From Chlamydiales bacterium (lineage in GTDB: Bacteria; Chlamydiota; Chlamydiia; Chlamydiales; JACRBE01): a DNA stretch of 45,323 nucleotides. The first letter of the stretch is position 1. The number at the start of each line of letters is the position of its first letter. Below, piece by piece: positions 32,102 through 42,616 of the stretch. The stretch is taken from the NCBI GenBank assembly GCA_016213235.1, contig JACRBE010000009.1:1-45323 (forward strand). The letters run 5' to 3'. Position numbers and translations under genes: made by a program. The notes beneath the pieces were generated by a model. That model was given only the letters and a program-made list of their open reading frames with translations. It did no database searches and was not told where the DNA came from.

Positions 32102-33604
32102 ATGAATTTTTTGAAAGACTATCTCCATCATACACCACTAACAGAAATCAATGAAGGAGCTGTGGCTTATCTAGCTAGTCTTGATGTGGTTGGTCAAACA
32201 TATCCACAAGTGACCTTGGCCATTATCAATGAAATAAAAGATCAGCGCTCGCATTTGAAAATGATTGCTTCAGAAAATTATTCTTCTTTGGCAGTACAGC
32301 TGGCGATGGGGAATTTATTAACAGATAAATATAGTGAAGGATTCCCTTTTCATCGATTTTATGCCGGATGCGAAAATGTAGATACAATAGAAGATTTGGC
32401 AGTAAAAGAGTTAAAACATTTATTTGGAGCACAGCACGCCTATGTGCAACCCCATTCTGGGGCAGATGCAAATTTAGTAGCATATTGGTCAATTTTAGTA
32501 AAAAGAGTGCAGTTAAAAGAATTAGAACAATTTGCAGACAAGTCCATTGATGAACTATCCCATGAAGATTATGAAAAAATTCGTAAAAAATTAGTTAATC
32601 AAAAAGTACTTGGTATGTCATTAAATAGTGGTGGGCATTTAACGCACGGCTATCGACATAATGTCTCTGCAAAAATGATGGAGGCCATTAACTATGATAT
32701 TAACACAACCACGCAGCGCATCGACTATGCAGAAATTGAAGCAATTGCAAAAAGAGAAAGGCCTCTTATTCTTGTCGCAGGATATTCTGCCTATCCAAGA
32801 TTGATTAATTTTGCAAAAATGAAAGAAATTGCTGATAGAGTAGGGGCTGTATTGATGGTGGATATGGCTCATTTTGCAGGACTTGTTGCTGGTAAAGTAA
32901 TGCAAGGAGAATTTGATCCTGTCCCTTATGCAGATATTGTAACATCTACTACGCATAAAACGCTAAGAGGTCCTCGTGGAGGGCTGATTTTATGCAAAGA
33001 GGAATTTAAGGATGTGGTGAATAAAGGGTGCCCACTGGTTTTAGGAGGACCTTTACCACATGTAATGGCTGCAAAAGCAGTTAGCTTTAAAGAAGCAAAT
33101 CAAGTATCCTTTCAAGAATATGCACTGCAAATTGTAAAAAATGCTAAAGCTTTAGCAGAATATTTTCTTTCTAAAGGCATCAAATTATTTACAGATGGTA
33201 CGGATAATCACTTGATGGTTGTAAATGTGCAACAGAGTTTTGGGCTTAATGGAAGACAAGCAGAAAATGCTTTAAGGGAATCTGGTATTACAGCGAATAG
33301 AAATACGATTCCTTTTGATCCGAATGGACCGTGGTATACCTCTGGGATAAGATTAGGAACTCCCGCTTTAACGACACTTGGTATGAAAGAAAAAGAAATG
33401 AAAATAATTGGGGAAATCATTATCAATATTTTATCGAAAACAGAGCCTGTCATGAATGAAAAAACAGGGGGCCTTTCTAAGGCCACAGTGAAAGTAGATC
33501 ATAAAATATTGGAAAAAGCAAGATCTCAAGTATCGGAATTATTGGAGGATTATCCTCTTTATCCTGAAATTAGAATTAATGTTATGGAGAGTGCGAAATG
33601 TTGA
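32102..33604 (+). CDS. glyA: Serine hydroxymethyltransferase, long chlamydial form
   Basis: PLP enzyme making glycine and methylene-THF from serine. 500 residues against about 417 in most bacteria; the extra length is in a segment after residue 120 ([20 protein letters not shown] and onward) and at the N terminus, as in chlamydial GlyA. Core motifs: [36 protein letters not shown] and the PLP lysine K286 ([14 protein letters not shown]). It overlaps clpP by 7 bp, giving glyA-clpP-dapF, the same three neighbours as in C. trachomatis as I recall. Confidence 0.96.
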   Translation: MNFLKDYLHHTPLTEINEGAVAYLASLDVVGQTYPQVTLAIINEIKDQRSHLKMIASENYSSLAVQLAMGNLLTDKYSEGFPFHRFYAGCENVDTIEDLAVKELKHLFGAQHAYVQPHSGADANLVAYWSILVKRVQLKELEQFADKSIDELSHEDYEKIRKKLVNQKVLGMSLNSGGHLTHGYRHNVSAKMMEAINYDINTTTQRIDYAEIEAIAKRERPLILVAGYSAYPRLINFAKMKEIADRVGAVLMVDMAHFAGLVAGKVMQGEFDPVPYADIVTSTTHKTLRGPRGGLILCKEEFKDVVNKGCPLVLGGPLPHVMAAKAVSFKEANQVSFQEYALQIVKNAKALAEYFLSKGIKLFTDGTDNHLMVVNVQQSFGLNGRQAENALRESGITANRNTIPFDPNGPWYTSGIRLGTPALTTLGMKEKEMKIIGEIIINILSKTEPVMNEKTGGLSKATVKVDHKILEKARSQVSELLEDYPLYPEIRINVMESAKC

Positions 33605-34200
33605 TGAGTCAGCAAGAAGAAGAAAAACAAAAACCTTTGCCGATTGAAGAAGATATTGAAAAAATGCTGCTTGGGAAAAGATGGATATTTTTTTCTAAGC
33701 CGGTGGATGATCAATCTGCTAGAGAAGCGATTCGTAAGTTGTGGTATTTGGAATTTTCAAATCCAGGCAAACCTATTTTATTGATTATTAATTCTCCAGG
33801 TGGCGCTGTAGATTCTGGGTTTGCTGTATGGGATCAAATTAAATTAATTACATCCCCTGTTACTACGCTTGTTACAGGGCTTGCAGCATCCATGGGATCA
33901 TTACTTAGTTTAGTTCCTGGCAGAGGAAAAAGATTTGCCACAGTTAATGCTAGGTTCATGATTCACCAACCAGCTATACATGGAGTGATTCAAGGGCAAG
34001 CAACAGATCTAGAGATTCAAGCAAAAGAAATTTTAAAGACAAGAAAGCAAATTGCCGAGATATACGTAGAGGCTACAGGCAAGGATTTTGCAACCATTGA
34101 TCGAGCAATTGATCGTGATACATGGTTGAGTGCAGAGGAAGCTAAAGAATTTGGTTTGATAGATGGCATTATTACCTCCTACAAACAAATCGGTTTTTAA
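33598..34200 (+). CDS. clpP: ATP-dependent Clp protease proteolytic subunit (ClpP1-like)
   Basis: 200 residues with the catalytic triad S98 (AASMGS), H123 (MIHQPA) and D172 (DRDTW), and the handle region that stacks heptamers. Chlamydiae have two ClpP paralogues that form a mixed complex with ClpX or ClpC. The neighbourhood (glyA upstream, dapF downstream) corresponds to the ClpP1 locus of C. trachomatis as I recall. The start at 33598 overlaps glyA; the ATG at 33604 two codons later is an alternative. The 3' end overlaps the dapF start by 38 bp. Confidence 0.94.
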   Translation: MLMSQQEEEKQKPLPIEEDIEKMLLGKRWIFFSKPVDDQSAREAIRKLWYLEFSNPGKPILLIINSPGGAVDSGFAVWDQIKLITSPVTTLVTGLAASMGSLLSLVPGRGKRFATVNARFMIHQPAIHGVIQGQATDLEIQAKEILKTRKQIAEIYVEATGKDFATIDRAIDRDTWLSAEEAKEFGLIDGIITSYKQIGF

Positions 34201-34966
34201 TTTCTTAAAATATGAGGCAACAGGAAATGATTTTATCCTGATAGAAGATTGGGATAAGTCGTTCCCTTGTCAGCATAAGGAATTTATTTCATTTCTATGT
34301 AGGCGTAATTATGGAATAGGTGCAGATGGACTTATTCTACTTCATCCGTCGCTGAAGGCAGATGTTCATATGAAGATATTTAATGCAGACGGAGTGGAAG
34401 CAATGATGTGTGGAAATGCTCTTCGCATCATAGGAGATTATTTCTTAGATCAGGATTTGAAACGTATTCATTTGACTATTTCTACACAAGCGGGACTTTA
34501 TTTTGCAAAACTTAAAGATAACAATATTTGGGTAGAGATGATAATCCCAAAGCTGATTTCACAAGAAACGATACAATTGCAAGATAGTTCTTTCTCAGCA
34601 TATCTAGTAGATTCTGGAGTGCGACATCTGCTTATTTCTTGCACAGATCCCTATCAAATGGATTTACTTTCACTCGCTCCTTGTTTGCGACAACAATATG
34701 ATGCAAATGTGTCAGTATTTGCCAAACAAAATGATCATGCATGGATTCGTACCTACGAAAGAGGTGTAGAAGCAGAGACATATTCTTGTGGTAGCGCTGC
34801 CACAGCTTTATTTTATATTATGCAGCAGCCTTCAGCAATAATTGACTACCCACAAGAGACGCTTTCCTTTATGCAAGAGGGAGGTAAAATACTAATGAGT
34901 GGAAATGTAGGTGTTGTTTTTCAAGGAGCAATTAAAACAAAAACTTACTCTCGTTTTTTTAGTTAG
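34163..34966 (+). CDS. dapF: Diaminopimelate epimerase
   Basis: 267 residues. It interconverts LL- and meso-diaminopimelate for peptidoglycan and lysine. The two catalytic cysteines of the DapF fold are C83 (MMCGNALR) and C209 (SCGSAATA). Near the N terminus [14 protein letters not shown] is the usual start of the fold; about 15 residues precede it. The canonical CGNGxR is CGNALR and the second motif is SCGSA rather than (A/S)CGTG, variants I associate with chlamydial DapF. The start inside clpP (38-bp overlap) suggests coupled translation. Confidence 0.93.
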   Translation: MALLPPTNKSVFNFLKYEATGNDFILIEDWDKSFPCQHKEFISFLCRRNYGIGADGLILLHPSLKADVHMKIFNADGVEAMMCGNALRIIGDYFLDQDLKRIHLTISTQAGLYFAKLKDNNIWVEMIIPKLISQETIQLQDSSFSAYLVDSGVRHLLISCTDPYQMDLLSLAPCLRQQYDANVSVFAKQNDHAWIRTYERGVEAETYSCGSAATALFYIMQQPSAIIDYPQETLSFMQEGGKILMSGNVGVVFQGAIKTKTYSRFFS

Positions 34967-35406
34967 CAATCATCAAGATCATCTATGAATAATTGTGGTA
35001 TAGTATAATAAAAAGCAGAGGCTGCACCTGTAAAGCATTCTTTGGACAACTTTTTACACTCCTGCTCGTAAAAGGTGGTTTCCCAGGTCCAGGGGATTAG
35101 TGAGCCAATGGTAAATAATAAGCTTCGTACTAATCCTTCAATTATGCCAAGGATTCCAAGTGAGGGAAATGCAAAAAACGAAACTGTTTTCTTAGCCAAA
35201 ACAACATATGTTGGTTTTTGGTGCAGTTCTTTGATACATCTATTGTATGTTCGATTGGGGCCAGGTGTTGTTATAATAATCGCATCTTCTATATCGTTGC
35301 GCCATTCATATAAAGATTCACCTAAAGAATAGACAAAAGATTCTCTAGATTCTGGTAGATCTATTTTGCCGATTCGTTGTGTTGATAATGAAACATTATT
35401 ATTCAT
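34963..35406 (-). CDS. Hypothetical membrane protein, Inc-like layout
   Basis: 147 residues of unknown family. A single hydrophobic block at residues about 76-108 (FFAFPSLGILGIIEGLVRSL, then LFTIGSLI) can form a helical hairpin. It is flanked by a hydrophilic N terminus without a signal peptide and an acidic Cys-containing tail ending FIDDLDDC. A closely spaced hydrophobic pair is the hallmark of inclusion-membrane proteins, though the loop here is short. The arrangement resembles 23323-23913. Ribosome-binding site weak. It converges with dapF (4-bp overlap). Confidence 0.55.
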   Translation of the reverse strand: MNNNVSLSTQRIGKIDLPESRESFVYSLGESLYEWRNDIEDAIIITTPGPNRTYNRCIKELHQKPTYVVLAKKTVSFFAFPSLGILGIIEGLVRSLLFTIGSLIPWTWETTFYEQECKKLSKECFTGAASAFYYTIPQLFIDDLDDC

Positions 35407-35696
35407 AAATTACTCTTGTTTTATTATTAATATAAGCAAATCAATTGTAATTAGATTAAATTTAATTGTAAACGCTAAGTAATTTCTATGTTTATTTAAA
35501 ACGTATATTTTATATAAAAAATATTTTGTTTTATCATCTTATTTATAAATAAATGTTCTCTGGATAAATTTCCTGTTATTTTTAAAAATAAAAATTGATA
35601 AAATAATATTAAGCAACAGATAGATTGTTAAAAATTCTTTTGTTTTATCTCTTTTGACTGCTATATTTTCTTCAAACCATAAGAAGGAGCAGCATA

Positions 35697-36809
35697 ATGT
35701 TAATTGGTATTCCTAAAGAAGTAAAAAATCATGAATACAGAGTAGGTGCAACACCTTCTGTCGTAAAAAGTTTTGTAGAAGCCGGACATCGTGTTCTTGT
35801 AGAGACAAAAGCTGGGGATAAGGTTGGATTTTCAGATGAAATGTATGAGATGGGTGGTGCTAAGATTGTAGGGTCGTTAACCGATGTGTATAAAGCAGAG
35901 CTCATCATGAAAGTTAAAGAGCCTCAAAAGCAAGAGTTTTCTTTAATGCATGAGGGCCAAATACTATATTGTTTTTTACATCTAGCCCCTGATCCTGAGC
36001 AAACAAAGCAATTATTGGAGAAAAAAGTAATTGGAATAGCCTATGAAACAGTCACAGATGCTGCAGGAAGACTTCCTTTGCTTACACCTATGAGTGAAAT
36101 AGCAGGCAGAATTTCTATTCAGGCTGGGGCAACAGCTCTTCAAATGGCAAATGGTGGACGAGGCGTATTATTGGGTGGTATACCTGGTGTGCGACCAGGC
36201 AAGGTCCTGATCCTGGGTGGTGGGGTTGTTGGTACGAATGCAGCTATGATGGCCATGGGGCTTAATGCTGATGTAACAATTTTGGATCGTAGCTTGCCAA
36301 GACTAAGGGAATTAGATATGATTTTTAGTGGTAGGCTTAAAACAATCTATTCTACGCAGCAAATTCTAGAAGAAGAGTTGCAAAAAGCAGACCTTGTTAT
36401 TGGAGCCGTATTGGTGGCTGGAAAAACAGCACCAAAACTTATCAAAAAAGAACATCTTAAATTAATGAAAAAGGGATCTGTTATTGTGGATGTTTCCATT
36501 GACCAGGGTGGATGCAGCGAAACTTCCAGACCAACAACACACTCTGACCCTATCTATGTGGTAGATGATATCGTTCATTATTGTGTAACGAATATGCCTG
36601 GGGCTGTGGCTAGATCGTCTACTATTGGACTTACTAATGCTACTCTTGGATTTGCGCTGCAAATAGCGAATAAAGGGTATAAAAAAGCGCTTCTTGATGA
36701 TTCACATTTACTTGCCGGATTAAATGTGTATAGAGGAAAAGTAACGAATGAGCATGTAGCACATGATCTTGGCTATCAATATGTGCCACCAGGAGAAGCT
36801 CTTAAGTAG
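35697..36809 (+). CDS. ald: Alanine dehydrogenase
   Basis: A 370-residue NAD-dependent enzyme interconverting L-alanine and pyruvate + ammonia. N-terminal signature IGIPKEVKNHEYRVGATP; catalytic Lys in IMKVKEPQ and His in YCFLHLAPD; Rossmann glycines GGGVVGTNAA (residues about 175-185); C-terminal DIVHYCVTNMPGAVARSST. Full length. A clear AGGAG precedes the ATG by 6-8 nt. Alanine use as carbon/nitrogen source, or supply of alanine for peptidoglycan, are possible roles. The 290 bp upstream are A+T-rich without an obvious element. Confidence 0.95.
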   Translation: MLIGIPKEVKNHEYRVGATPSVVKSFVEAGHRVLVETKAGDKVGFSDEMYEMGGAKIVGSLTDVYKAELIMKVKEPQKQEFSLMHEGQILYCFLHLAPDPEQTKQLLEKKVIGIAYETVTDAAGRLPLLTPMSEIAGRISIQAGATALQMANGGRGVLLGGIPGVRPGKVLILGGGVVGTNAAMMAMGLNADVTILDRSLPRLRELDMIFSGRLKTIYSTQQILEEELQKADLVIGAVLVAGKTAPKLIKKEHLKLMKKGSVIVDVSIDQGGCSETSRPTTHSDPIYVVDDIVHYCVTNMPGAVARSSTIGLTNATLGFALQIANKGYKKALLDDSHLLAGLNVYRGKVTNEHVAHDLGYQYVPPGEALK

Positions 36810-36854
36810 ACCAGTGAAATAGATTTTACAATTTGGCATCTGTCATGGTACTCT

Positions 36855-39800
36855 GTGAAGATGGAGATGAATATGCTGCAGATGCCTTTTTTACCGGAGG
36901 ATCTTTCAAATGGAAAAGTGTTATTTGAAAAGAACTCTGTAAAAAATATTATTTTCTCAGATAGGACCTACCAAATAGAAGTATGTGATTTGGATGGCAT
37001 TACTTCCTATTGGACTTTTTTGCAGCTTACAGAAAATGCTCTACCAAAAGATTATTTTTGTACTTGTCATCGTTTTGAGTCTCACTTTTCTTGCCCACAT
37101 GTAAGTGCTGCATATCTAAAAATATTCAATAAAACGAATCTACCCATTCATGTGCGGTTTCAAACATCGATTTGGAATCAGCTATGTCAAATAGAAGCAA
37201 GGCGGCATGGGTATGGGGAAAAAACATTAGAAAAAGTATCAAAACAGGAAGAATCTATAGATCATTATGTCTGTACATCTTCTCAAGATAAAATATCCTT
37301 TGCTATTTATATAACTAAAGAAGATCAAAAGAAAAAAATCCGTGAAATTGTATTTGATCGCGCAGAAGAGACAGAAGAGTCCTCATTAAAATTTTCTAAT
37401 TTATCACAAGAAGAACTAACAGCATGGAGAAGAGGGAGACCTTCGCATCAACTGCGATATGAGCTTTCCTTTTGGTCTGATATTGCCAAATATATGATGT
37501 GGCTATATGAAGAAAAAAAATGGATTAATTTTGAGTTTAAAGGAGGAGATTTACCATCTATTATACAGGTCAATTTTGACGGGCTATCGATGCAGTTTTT
37601 TATTGCTAAAGTAAATTGGCCTGATATTATCCCGTCTCTTATTGATCTACCAGCTCCTTTAAAAGTATATCCTTTTCAAAAGATTATGATAAAAAGGATG
37701 CGATATGATGAAAGTCGTCATGCTTTTATATTAGAAAAAGAATCGCTTAAAATCAAGGATAGCAACCAAGAAAAAATTGTGGTGGATGATTGGCTGTTAG
37801 TGCCAGGTGATGGCTTTTATCCAAAAGAAGAAGATCCTCTTTTAAATCAGGATAGAATAGAAGAAAAAGAAGTTTCGCAGTTTTTATTTAAATACCCTCA
37901 TTTATTGGAAAAGTATTTGTCTGATATTAAGATACATACAACAAAAATAAAACCATCTTATCATCTTTATTTTGACTCCTTTGATCGATTATATGTGATT
38001 ATGTTTTTATTTGAACTGGGTGATTTAACGCAGGATGGGGCTCATATTTTTTCTTCTTGGGTTTATATCCCTAAAAAGGGTTTTTACTTGTTAGAAGATC
38101 AGTTATTTGATGGTGCAAAAAAGATTATTGAACGGGGAAAAATAGGAGAATTTGTTAGCCACCATAGAATATGGCTAAATCAATATGAAGGATTTCAAAC
38201 ACATCTTGCTAATATTGAAACAACATATAGGTTTTTCGTTGATGAATCCATGAAATTACATATCCACTCGGAGATGTCCGTTGAGATGGATTCGATCAAT
38301 ATAAAAGATTTTGGAGAGTGGATATATATTCCAAAACAGGGTTTTTATTCCAAGGCCTCTTCTAGAACGTCTCACTTGCCAAGTAGCATAGCGGTTCCAA
38401 AAGAAGAAGTGACTTCCTTTATTCATGGGCAGCAGCATGAACTAGAACATATTAAAGGTTTTTTTAGTCAATATTCGCCAGTGGAAAAATCAGGACTTGA
38501 AATTAGCTTTTCAATAGAAGGGCATATCGTTATTACCCCTAAATATGTCATATCTCCGAATTATATAAGAAAACAAACGATGATTTTTGAAGAATATTCT
38601 TATGTAGAAGGAGAAGGGTTTTGCTTGATACCGCCACAGGCTCGATTACCAAAAGAATTTAGAAAAGACATCGTTATTTCATCAGAGACGAAACAACATG
38701 AATTTATTACAGAAGAGCTGGAAAAATTACGACCATATATTCTTTTATTAGATACGAAATTAAAAAAACCGAATTTTTTATCATTGCAAATGAGCCATAT
38801 TAAGCAAGATCCGGTGACTGGCAAGTGGCTTGTTTCCCTTGTCTATAAAACCGAATTCGGAACATTTCCGGCAGCTCTTCTTTGGAAGGCTATTAGGTCT
38901 AGGAAGAGACTATTAATGACAAAAGCAGGATTGTTTCTATTGAAACAACCACGATTTGACTGGTTGAAAACACTACCTAATGAAAAATTTTCTGGATCGA
39001 CTCAGCAATTTGAACTCTCTACGATTGAATTAATGAGATTGAAAATCTTTGAAGACATTCAAATCATGCCATCAGAAGATCCTGTTATTAGAAAAGTGAT
39101 TTCATTATTTCAGGGAACATATGATCCAACTCAAGATGATATGCCAGATATTACAGGGTTACAAAGCAAGTTAAGACCATATCAGGAAATTGGAGTAAAG
39201 TGGCTTTGGTATTTATACGAGTTTAGTATGTCTGGGTTACTTGCCGATGATATGGGTCTTGGTAAAACGCACCAGGCAATGGCGCTTCTTGCTGCGATCA
39301 TTAACCAAGACCAAAAGAAACAAAAAAAATTTTTGGTGATTTGTCCTACTTCTGTTATTTATCACTGGGAAGATTTACTAGAGAGGTTTTTGCCGGATGC
39401 AAAAATTCTTGTTTTTTATGGGTCAGGAAGGTCTCTTTCTAGATTTAGCAAAAATTATCACCTTCTTCTCACTTCTTATGGAACATTACGAAGTGAAAAA
39501 GATGAAATTGCACAAATACAGTTTGAGCTTGCTATTTTTGATGAAATGCAAATGGCAAAAAACAAGCAATCTCAGGTGCATAAATCGTTAAAGCTAGTAA
39601 ATAGCAAAATGAAAATTGGGCTTACAGGAACCCCTGTTGAAAACTACCTAAGTGAGTTAAAGGCACTCTTTGATATTATTTTACCAGGATACTTTCCATC
39701 TGATTTATTATTTAGAGAGCTGTTTGCAAATCCTATTGAAAAATATCAGGATGAAGAGAAAAAAGCGTTGCTACATCAATTGATTAAACCATTTGTAATG

Positions 39801-40607
39801 CGAAGAAAAAAAACGGAGGTATTACAGGATCTCCCGGAAAAGATAGAAGAAATTGCCCATATAGATTTATCAGATGATCAACGATTGTTATATAAGCAAG
39901 TCTACTTCAAAGAGAGCTCTTTTTTACAGAATGCGGAGAAATTGGATAATCAATCTTTTTATACGCATGTTTTTGCTTTAATTACTGCATTAAAGCAAAT
40001 TTGTGATCATCCTGCTCTTTTTCTAAAAGAGCCGGGGCACTACCGGAAATATCAAAGTGCAAAATTTGAGTTATTTAAAGAGTTGATAGAAGAGGCAAGA
40101 CGTAGCGGCCAAAAAGTAGTTGTATTTACACAATATCTAGATATGATGAATATCATAGAAAGTTATCTAGAAGAAGAAGAGATTGGATATGCAGAGATCC
40201 GTGGTTCTACCAAAGATCGCAGACAACAAGTAATGACATTTAAAGAAGACCCCAAGTGTGAAGTATTTGTTGCATCATTGCAAGCAGCAGGCGTGGGTAT
40301 TGACTTGGTTGCTGCATCTGTTGTGATCCATTATGATAGATGGTGGAATCCCGCAAAAGAGGATCAAGCAACGGATAGAGTGCACCGTATTGGACAAGTG
40401 CGTGGTGTGCAGGTATTCAAATTAGTTACAAAACATACAATAGAAGAACACATTCATCGCCTCATTGAGAAAAAGATTGATTTGATTCAAACGGTAATTG
40501 GCTATGATGCAAGCGAAGCAATCAAAAAATTTGATCGAGAAGAACTCATTGAGTTATTGCGGCAAGTTCAACGAGATATTCACGCTACCGATATAGTGGA
40601 AGATTAG
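36855..40607 (+). CDS. SWIM-zinc-finger SNF2-family helicase
   Basis: 1250 residues. N-terminal SWIM zinc finger C69-x-C71...C80-x-H82 (CTCHRFESHFSCPH). A long middle region of about 650 residues has repeated 'EWIYIPKQGFY'-like strands at about 335, 410 and 490 (DDWLLVPGDGFY, SSWVYIPKKGFY, GEWIYIPKQGFY), which look like internal repeats. The C-terminal SNF2 ATPase has Walker A DDMGLGKT (K804), DEMQ at 896-899 in place of DEAH, and motif VI DRVHRIGQ near residue 1180. It likely remodels protein-DNA complexes; chlamydiae have two such genes. The prolyl-hydroxylase gene starts 2 bp after it. Confidence 0.92.
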   Translation: MKMEMNMLQMPFLPEDLSNGKVLFEKNSVKNIIFSDRTYQIEVCDLDGITSYWTFLQLTENALPKDYFCTCHRFESHFSCPHVSAAYLKIFNKTNLPIHVRFQTSIWNQLCQIEARRHGYGEKTLEKVSKQEESIDHYVCTSSQDKISFAIYITKEDQKKKIREIVFDRAEETEESSLKFSNLSQEELTAWRRGRPSHQLRYELSFWSDIAKYMMWLYEEKKWINFEFKGGDLPSIIQVNFDGLSMQFFIAKVNWPDIIPSLIDLPAPLKVYPFQKIMIKRMRYDESRHAFILEKESLKIKDSNQEKIVVDDWLLVPGDGFYPKEEDPLLNQDRIEEKEVSQFLFKYPHLLEKYLSDIKIHTTKIKPSYHLYFDSFDRLYVIMFLFELGDLTQDGAHIFSSWVYIPKKGFYLLEDQLFDGAKKIIERGKIGEFVSHHRIWLNQYEGFQTHLANIETTYRFFVDESMKLHIHSEMSVEMDSINIKDFGEWIYIPKQGFYSKASSRTSHLPSSIAVPKEEVTSFIHGQQHELEHIKGFFSQYSPVEKSGLEISFSIEGHIVITPKYVISPNYIRKQTMIFEEYSYVEGEGFCLIPPQARLPKEFRKDIVISSETKQHEFITEELEKLRPYILLLDTKLKKPNFLSLQMSHIKQDPVTGKWLVSLVYKTEFGTFPAALLWKAIRSRKRLLMTKAGLFLLKQPRFDWLKTLPNEKFSGSTQQFELSTIELMRLKIFEDIQIMPSEDPVIRKVISLFQGTYDPTQDDMPDITGLQSKLRPYQEIGVKWLWYLYEFSMSGLLADDMGLGKTHQAMALLAAIINQDQKKQKKFLVICPTSVIYHWEDLLERFLPDAKILVFYGSGRSLSRFSKNYHLLLTSYGTLRSEKDEIAQIQFELAIFDEMQMAKNKQSQVHKSLKLVNSKMKIGLTGTPVENYLSELKALFDIILPGYFPSDLLFRELFANPIEKYQDEEKKALLHQLIKPFVMRRKKTEVLQDLPEKIEEIAHIDLSDDQRLLYKQVYFKESSFLQNAEKLDNQSFYTHVFALITALKQICDHPALFLKEPGHYRKYQSAKFELFKELIEEARRSGQKVVVFTQYLDMMNIIESYLEEEEIGYAEIRGSTKDRRQQVMTFKEDPKCEVFVASLQAAGVGIDLVAASVVIHYDRWWNPAKEDQATDRVHRIGQVRGVQVFKLVTKHTIEEHIHRLIEKKIDLIQTVIGYDASEAIKKFDREELIELLRQVQRDIHATDIVED

Positions 40608-40609
40608 TT

Positions 40610-41317
40610 ATGACAAAGAAATATGTATCTTTTACACCATTACTGGGTTTTGTGTTAATGCTGATGCTTACATCCACTTGTTTAGCTGGATATGCTAGCA
40701 GAAATATTACGGCCTCCGGCTTTAAGCAACTATCACAGATTCCTGAAATTTACGAGTGTGCGCACTTCCTATCTGATGAGGAATGCGAGCTGTTAATTAA
40801 GGCTGCAAAGCCGACACTATCTCGTAGTACTGTGATAGATTCAGGGTCTTCTAACTCATTAGTCAATAAGGATAGAACAAGTCTGGGTACATTTCTTTCA
40901 TGGACTCGGAATGATCCTACAATGCAAAGAATACGAAATAACATTAGCATTATTACAGGTATCTCAAAGCAAAATGCAGAAGATATGCAGGTTCTTTATT
41001 ATGGCGTTGGTGCACAATATCGACCTCACTATGATTATTTTGATCCGAGTACGGCAGGAGGTTATGCGCATTATTCTCGGGGAGGACAACGCGTTGCAAC
41101 GCTGCTGATTTATTTGAATACTCCAGAGCAGGGAGGAGAAACAATCTTTCCACGTGCATATATAAAGGTTAACCCTACAAAAGGAAAAGCTGTTTTATTT
41201 TATAATGTCGATCCATCAGGAGATGTCGATCCACATAGTTTGCATGGGGGAGCTCCTGTAATTAAAGGAGAAAAGTGGATAGCTACAGTATGGCTGCGAG
41301 AATCAGCATTTCGTTAA
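40610..41317 (+). CDS. Secreted prolyl-4-hydroxylase-like 2-oxoglutarate/Fe(II) dioxygenase
   Basis: 235 residues. A Sec signal peptide (charged MTKKY, hydrophobic core FTPLLGFVLMLMLTST, cut near LAG-YA) precedes a P4H-type domain: ECAHFLSDEECELL, the iron ligands H140 and D142 (RPHYDYFD), distal ligand H212 (SLHGG) and 2-oxoglutarate anchor K222 (KGEKWIATVW). All four active-site residues are present. The family hydroxylates prolines in collagen-like or regulatory proteins; an exported bacterial version could act on envelope or host proteins. Oxygen-, iron- and 2-OG-dependence would require supply in the target compartment. It starts 2 bp after the SNF2 gene, so it is likely co-transcribed. 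Confidence 0.88.
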   Translation: MTKKYVSFTPLLGFVLMLMLTSTCLAGYASRNITASGFKQLSQIPEIYECAHFLSDEECELLIKAAKPTLSRSTVIDSGSSNSLVNKDRTSLGTFLSWTRNDPTMQRIRNNISIITGISKQNAEDMQVLYYGVGAQYRPHYDYFDPSTAGGYAHYSRGGQRVATLLIYLNTPEQGGETIFPRAYIKVNPTKGKAVLFYNVDPSGDVDPHSLHGGAPVIKGEKWIATVWLRESAFR

Positions 41318-41387
41318 CAGCCTCAGCTTCGTAAAGCTCAATTATAATATGTTAGGTAAGGCTTGGGACGATCAGTATTTTGCAAAA

Positions 41388-41410
41388 ACTCGGCTCCTTA
41401 AGAGCCGAGT
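41388..41410. terminator. Intrinsic terminator between prolyl hydroxylase and porin copy 3
   Basis: Perfect 9-bp stem ACTCGGCTC / GAGCCGAGT with a 5-nt loop. On the minus strand five T follow, so it should terminate the porin gene; it may also serve the plus strand. Confidence 0.8.
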
Positions 41411-41438
41411 TTCCAAAGAAAAGATGAATACTTCTTTA

Positions 41439-42542
41439 TTAAAAGTCGAAACGAACGGAGACTGTTAGCCCCTGAATATAGAGGTTTCCATTTGGCATCG
41501 TACTTTTGCCAACTGCTTGCGCGCTTGCAATGCTGCGGAACATATTTTGATCGAAAAACACCTGAAAGCCGTAGTCTGCTGAGAAATCGATGTGGTATTG
41601 ATTGCTCAGAAAATAGGTTCCCCATCCAAGTCCAAGATCAAGCTCAGCATGTTCTCTTAAATAGTTTGCATTATTTTGATTCACAATATAACGATTAGCA
41701 ACTGTCACAGCTGATGTTTGAGTGCTTTTCAAGTCATATTGCGTAAAAAGAATGTCCATTTCTCCATTACCATATAATCTGAATCCCTTGCCAAGGTTCC
41801 AATTCAAAGATAGCCCAACTCGTGGTCCAATTCCCCAAGAATCAGATGTTTGATGTATGAATGTAGAAGGCCATGTTGCCAGGTCAGATGGAGTTATATT
41901 GATATAGTCAACGCGGATGCTTTGATTAATGATTGCTCCTCGCAATCCAAGGAAGGGATGAAAACAAAGCTCTGTACCAACGTTATAGCATCTTGCTAGG
42001 TCCCAGTCGATTAAGTCCATTCTTAATTTCCATTTTTCCGATCCGATATTGTACTCAGGATTAAGGAAATTTGGAATTTGCCATGCGGGGAGTAGATTAA
42101 CTTGTGTATTATTGGGATCAAGATTTACGTCTACTTGTTCTGTTCCTCGAAACCAAGTATACTCAATAAAAGTATCCCACTTGTCATAATCGAAATTCAT
42201 CCCAAGGCCCACTTTAAAGCCCGGTTTGTAATCGAAGTCCAAATCTACTTCATCGCCATTGACCAAGTCAAGAGGGTTCGTAGTATTGGAGATGACTCCC
42301 AGCTTCATATTTTCCTGAATTGGTTGCCAATAAGTAAAACTTCCAGAGATGAAAAAATCATAGGATCTCTGCACATTGATGCGACAGGAAGCATTGTATC
42401 CTGGCACCATCGTATTTTCCTCAGTCATTGGCATCTCTGCATCTTGTTGCTGAAGCGTAGATGGAGTTTCCTGTCCGGTGACAATTGCAGTAGCAAAAAG
42501 AAACGTTATAAGACTAGATTTTTTGAATATTGACAAATGCAT
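41439..42542 (-). CDS. MOMP-like outer-membrane porin, copy 3
   Basis: A 367-residue beta-barrel of the chlamydial MOMP-like family, more divergent than the tandem pair. I start at the ATG at 42542 (MHLSIFKKSSLITFLFATA), with AAGGA 7 nt upstream, which gives a proper signal peptide cut near VTG-Q; the earlier starts lack this. Family landmarks: YDFFISGSFTYWQPIQE, DFDYKPGFKVGLGMNFDYDKW, FHPFLGLRGAI, and a C-terminal LTVSVRFDF ending in Phe. It lacks the hairpin seen before the other two porin genes. It lies 74 bp downstream of the GH64-like gene and ends at the terminator 41388-41410. Confidence 0.8.
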   Translation of the reverse strand: MHLSIFKKSSLITFLFATAIVTGQETPSTLQQQDAEMPMTEENTMVPGYNASCRINVQRSYDFFISGSFTYWQPIQENMKLGVISNTTNPLDLVNGDEVDLDFDYKPGFKVGLGMNFDYDKWDTFIEYTWFRGTEQVDVNLDPNNTQVNLLPAWQIPNFLNPEYNIGSEKWKLRMDLIDWDLARCYNVGTELCFHPFLGLRGAIINQSIRVDYINITPSDLATWPSTFIHQTSDSWGIGPRVGLSLNWNLGKGFRLYGNGEMDILFTQYDLKSTQTSAVTVANRYIVNQNNANYLREHAELDLGLGWGTYFLSNQYHIDFSADYGFQVFFDQNMFRSIASAQAVGKSTMPNGNLYIQGLTVSVRFDF

Positions 42543-42616
42543 TTCCATTTCCTTAATTTTAGTTGTAAAAGAGGTGAACATATTTTTTGTACATAACAAA
42601 TAGTTGGTTGTGATAA

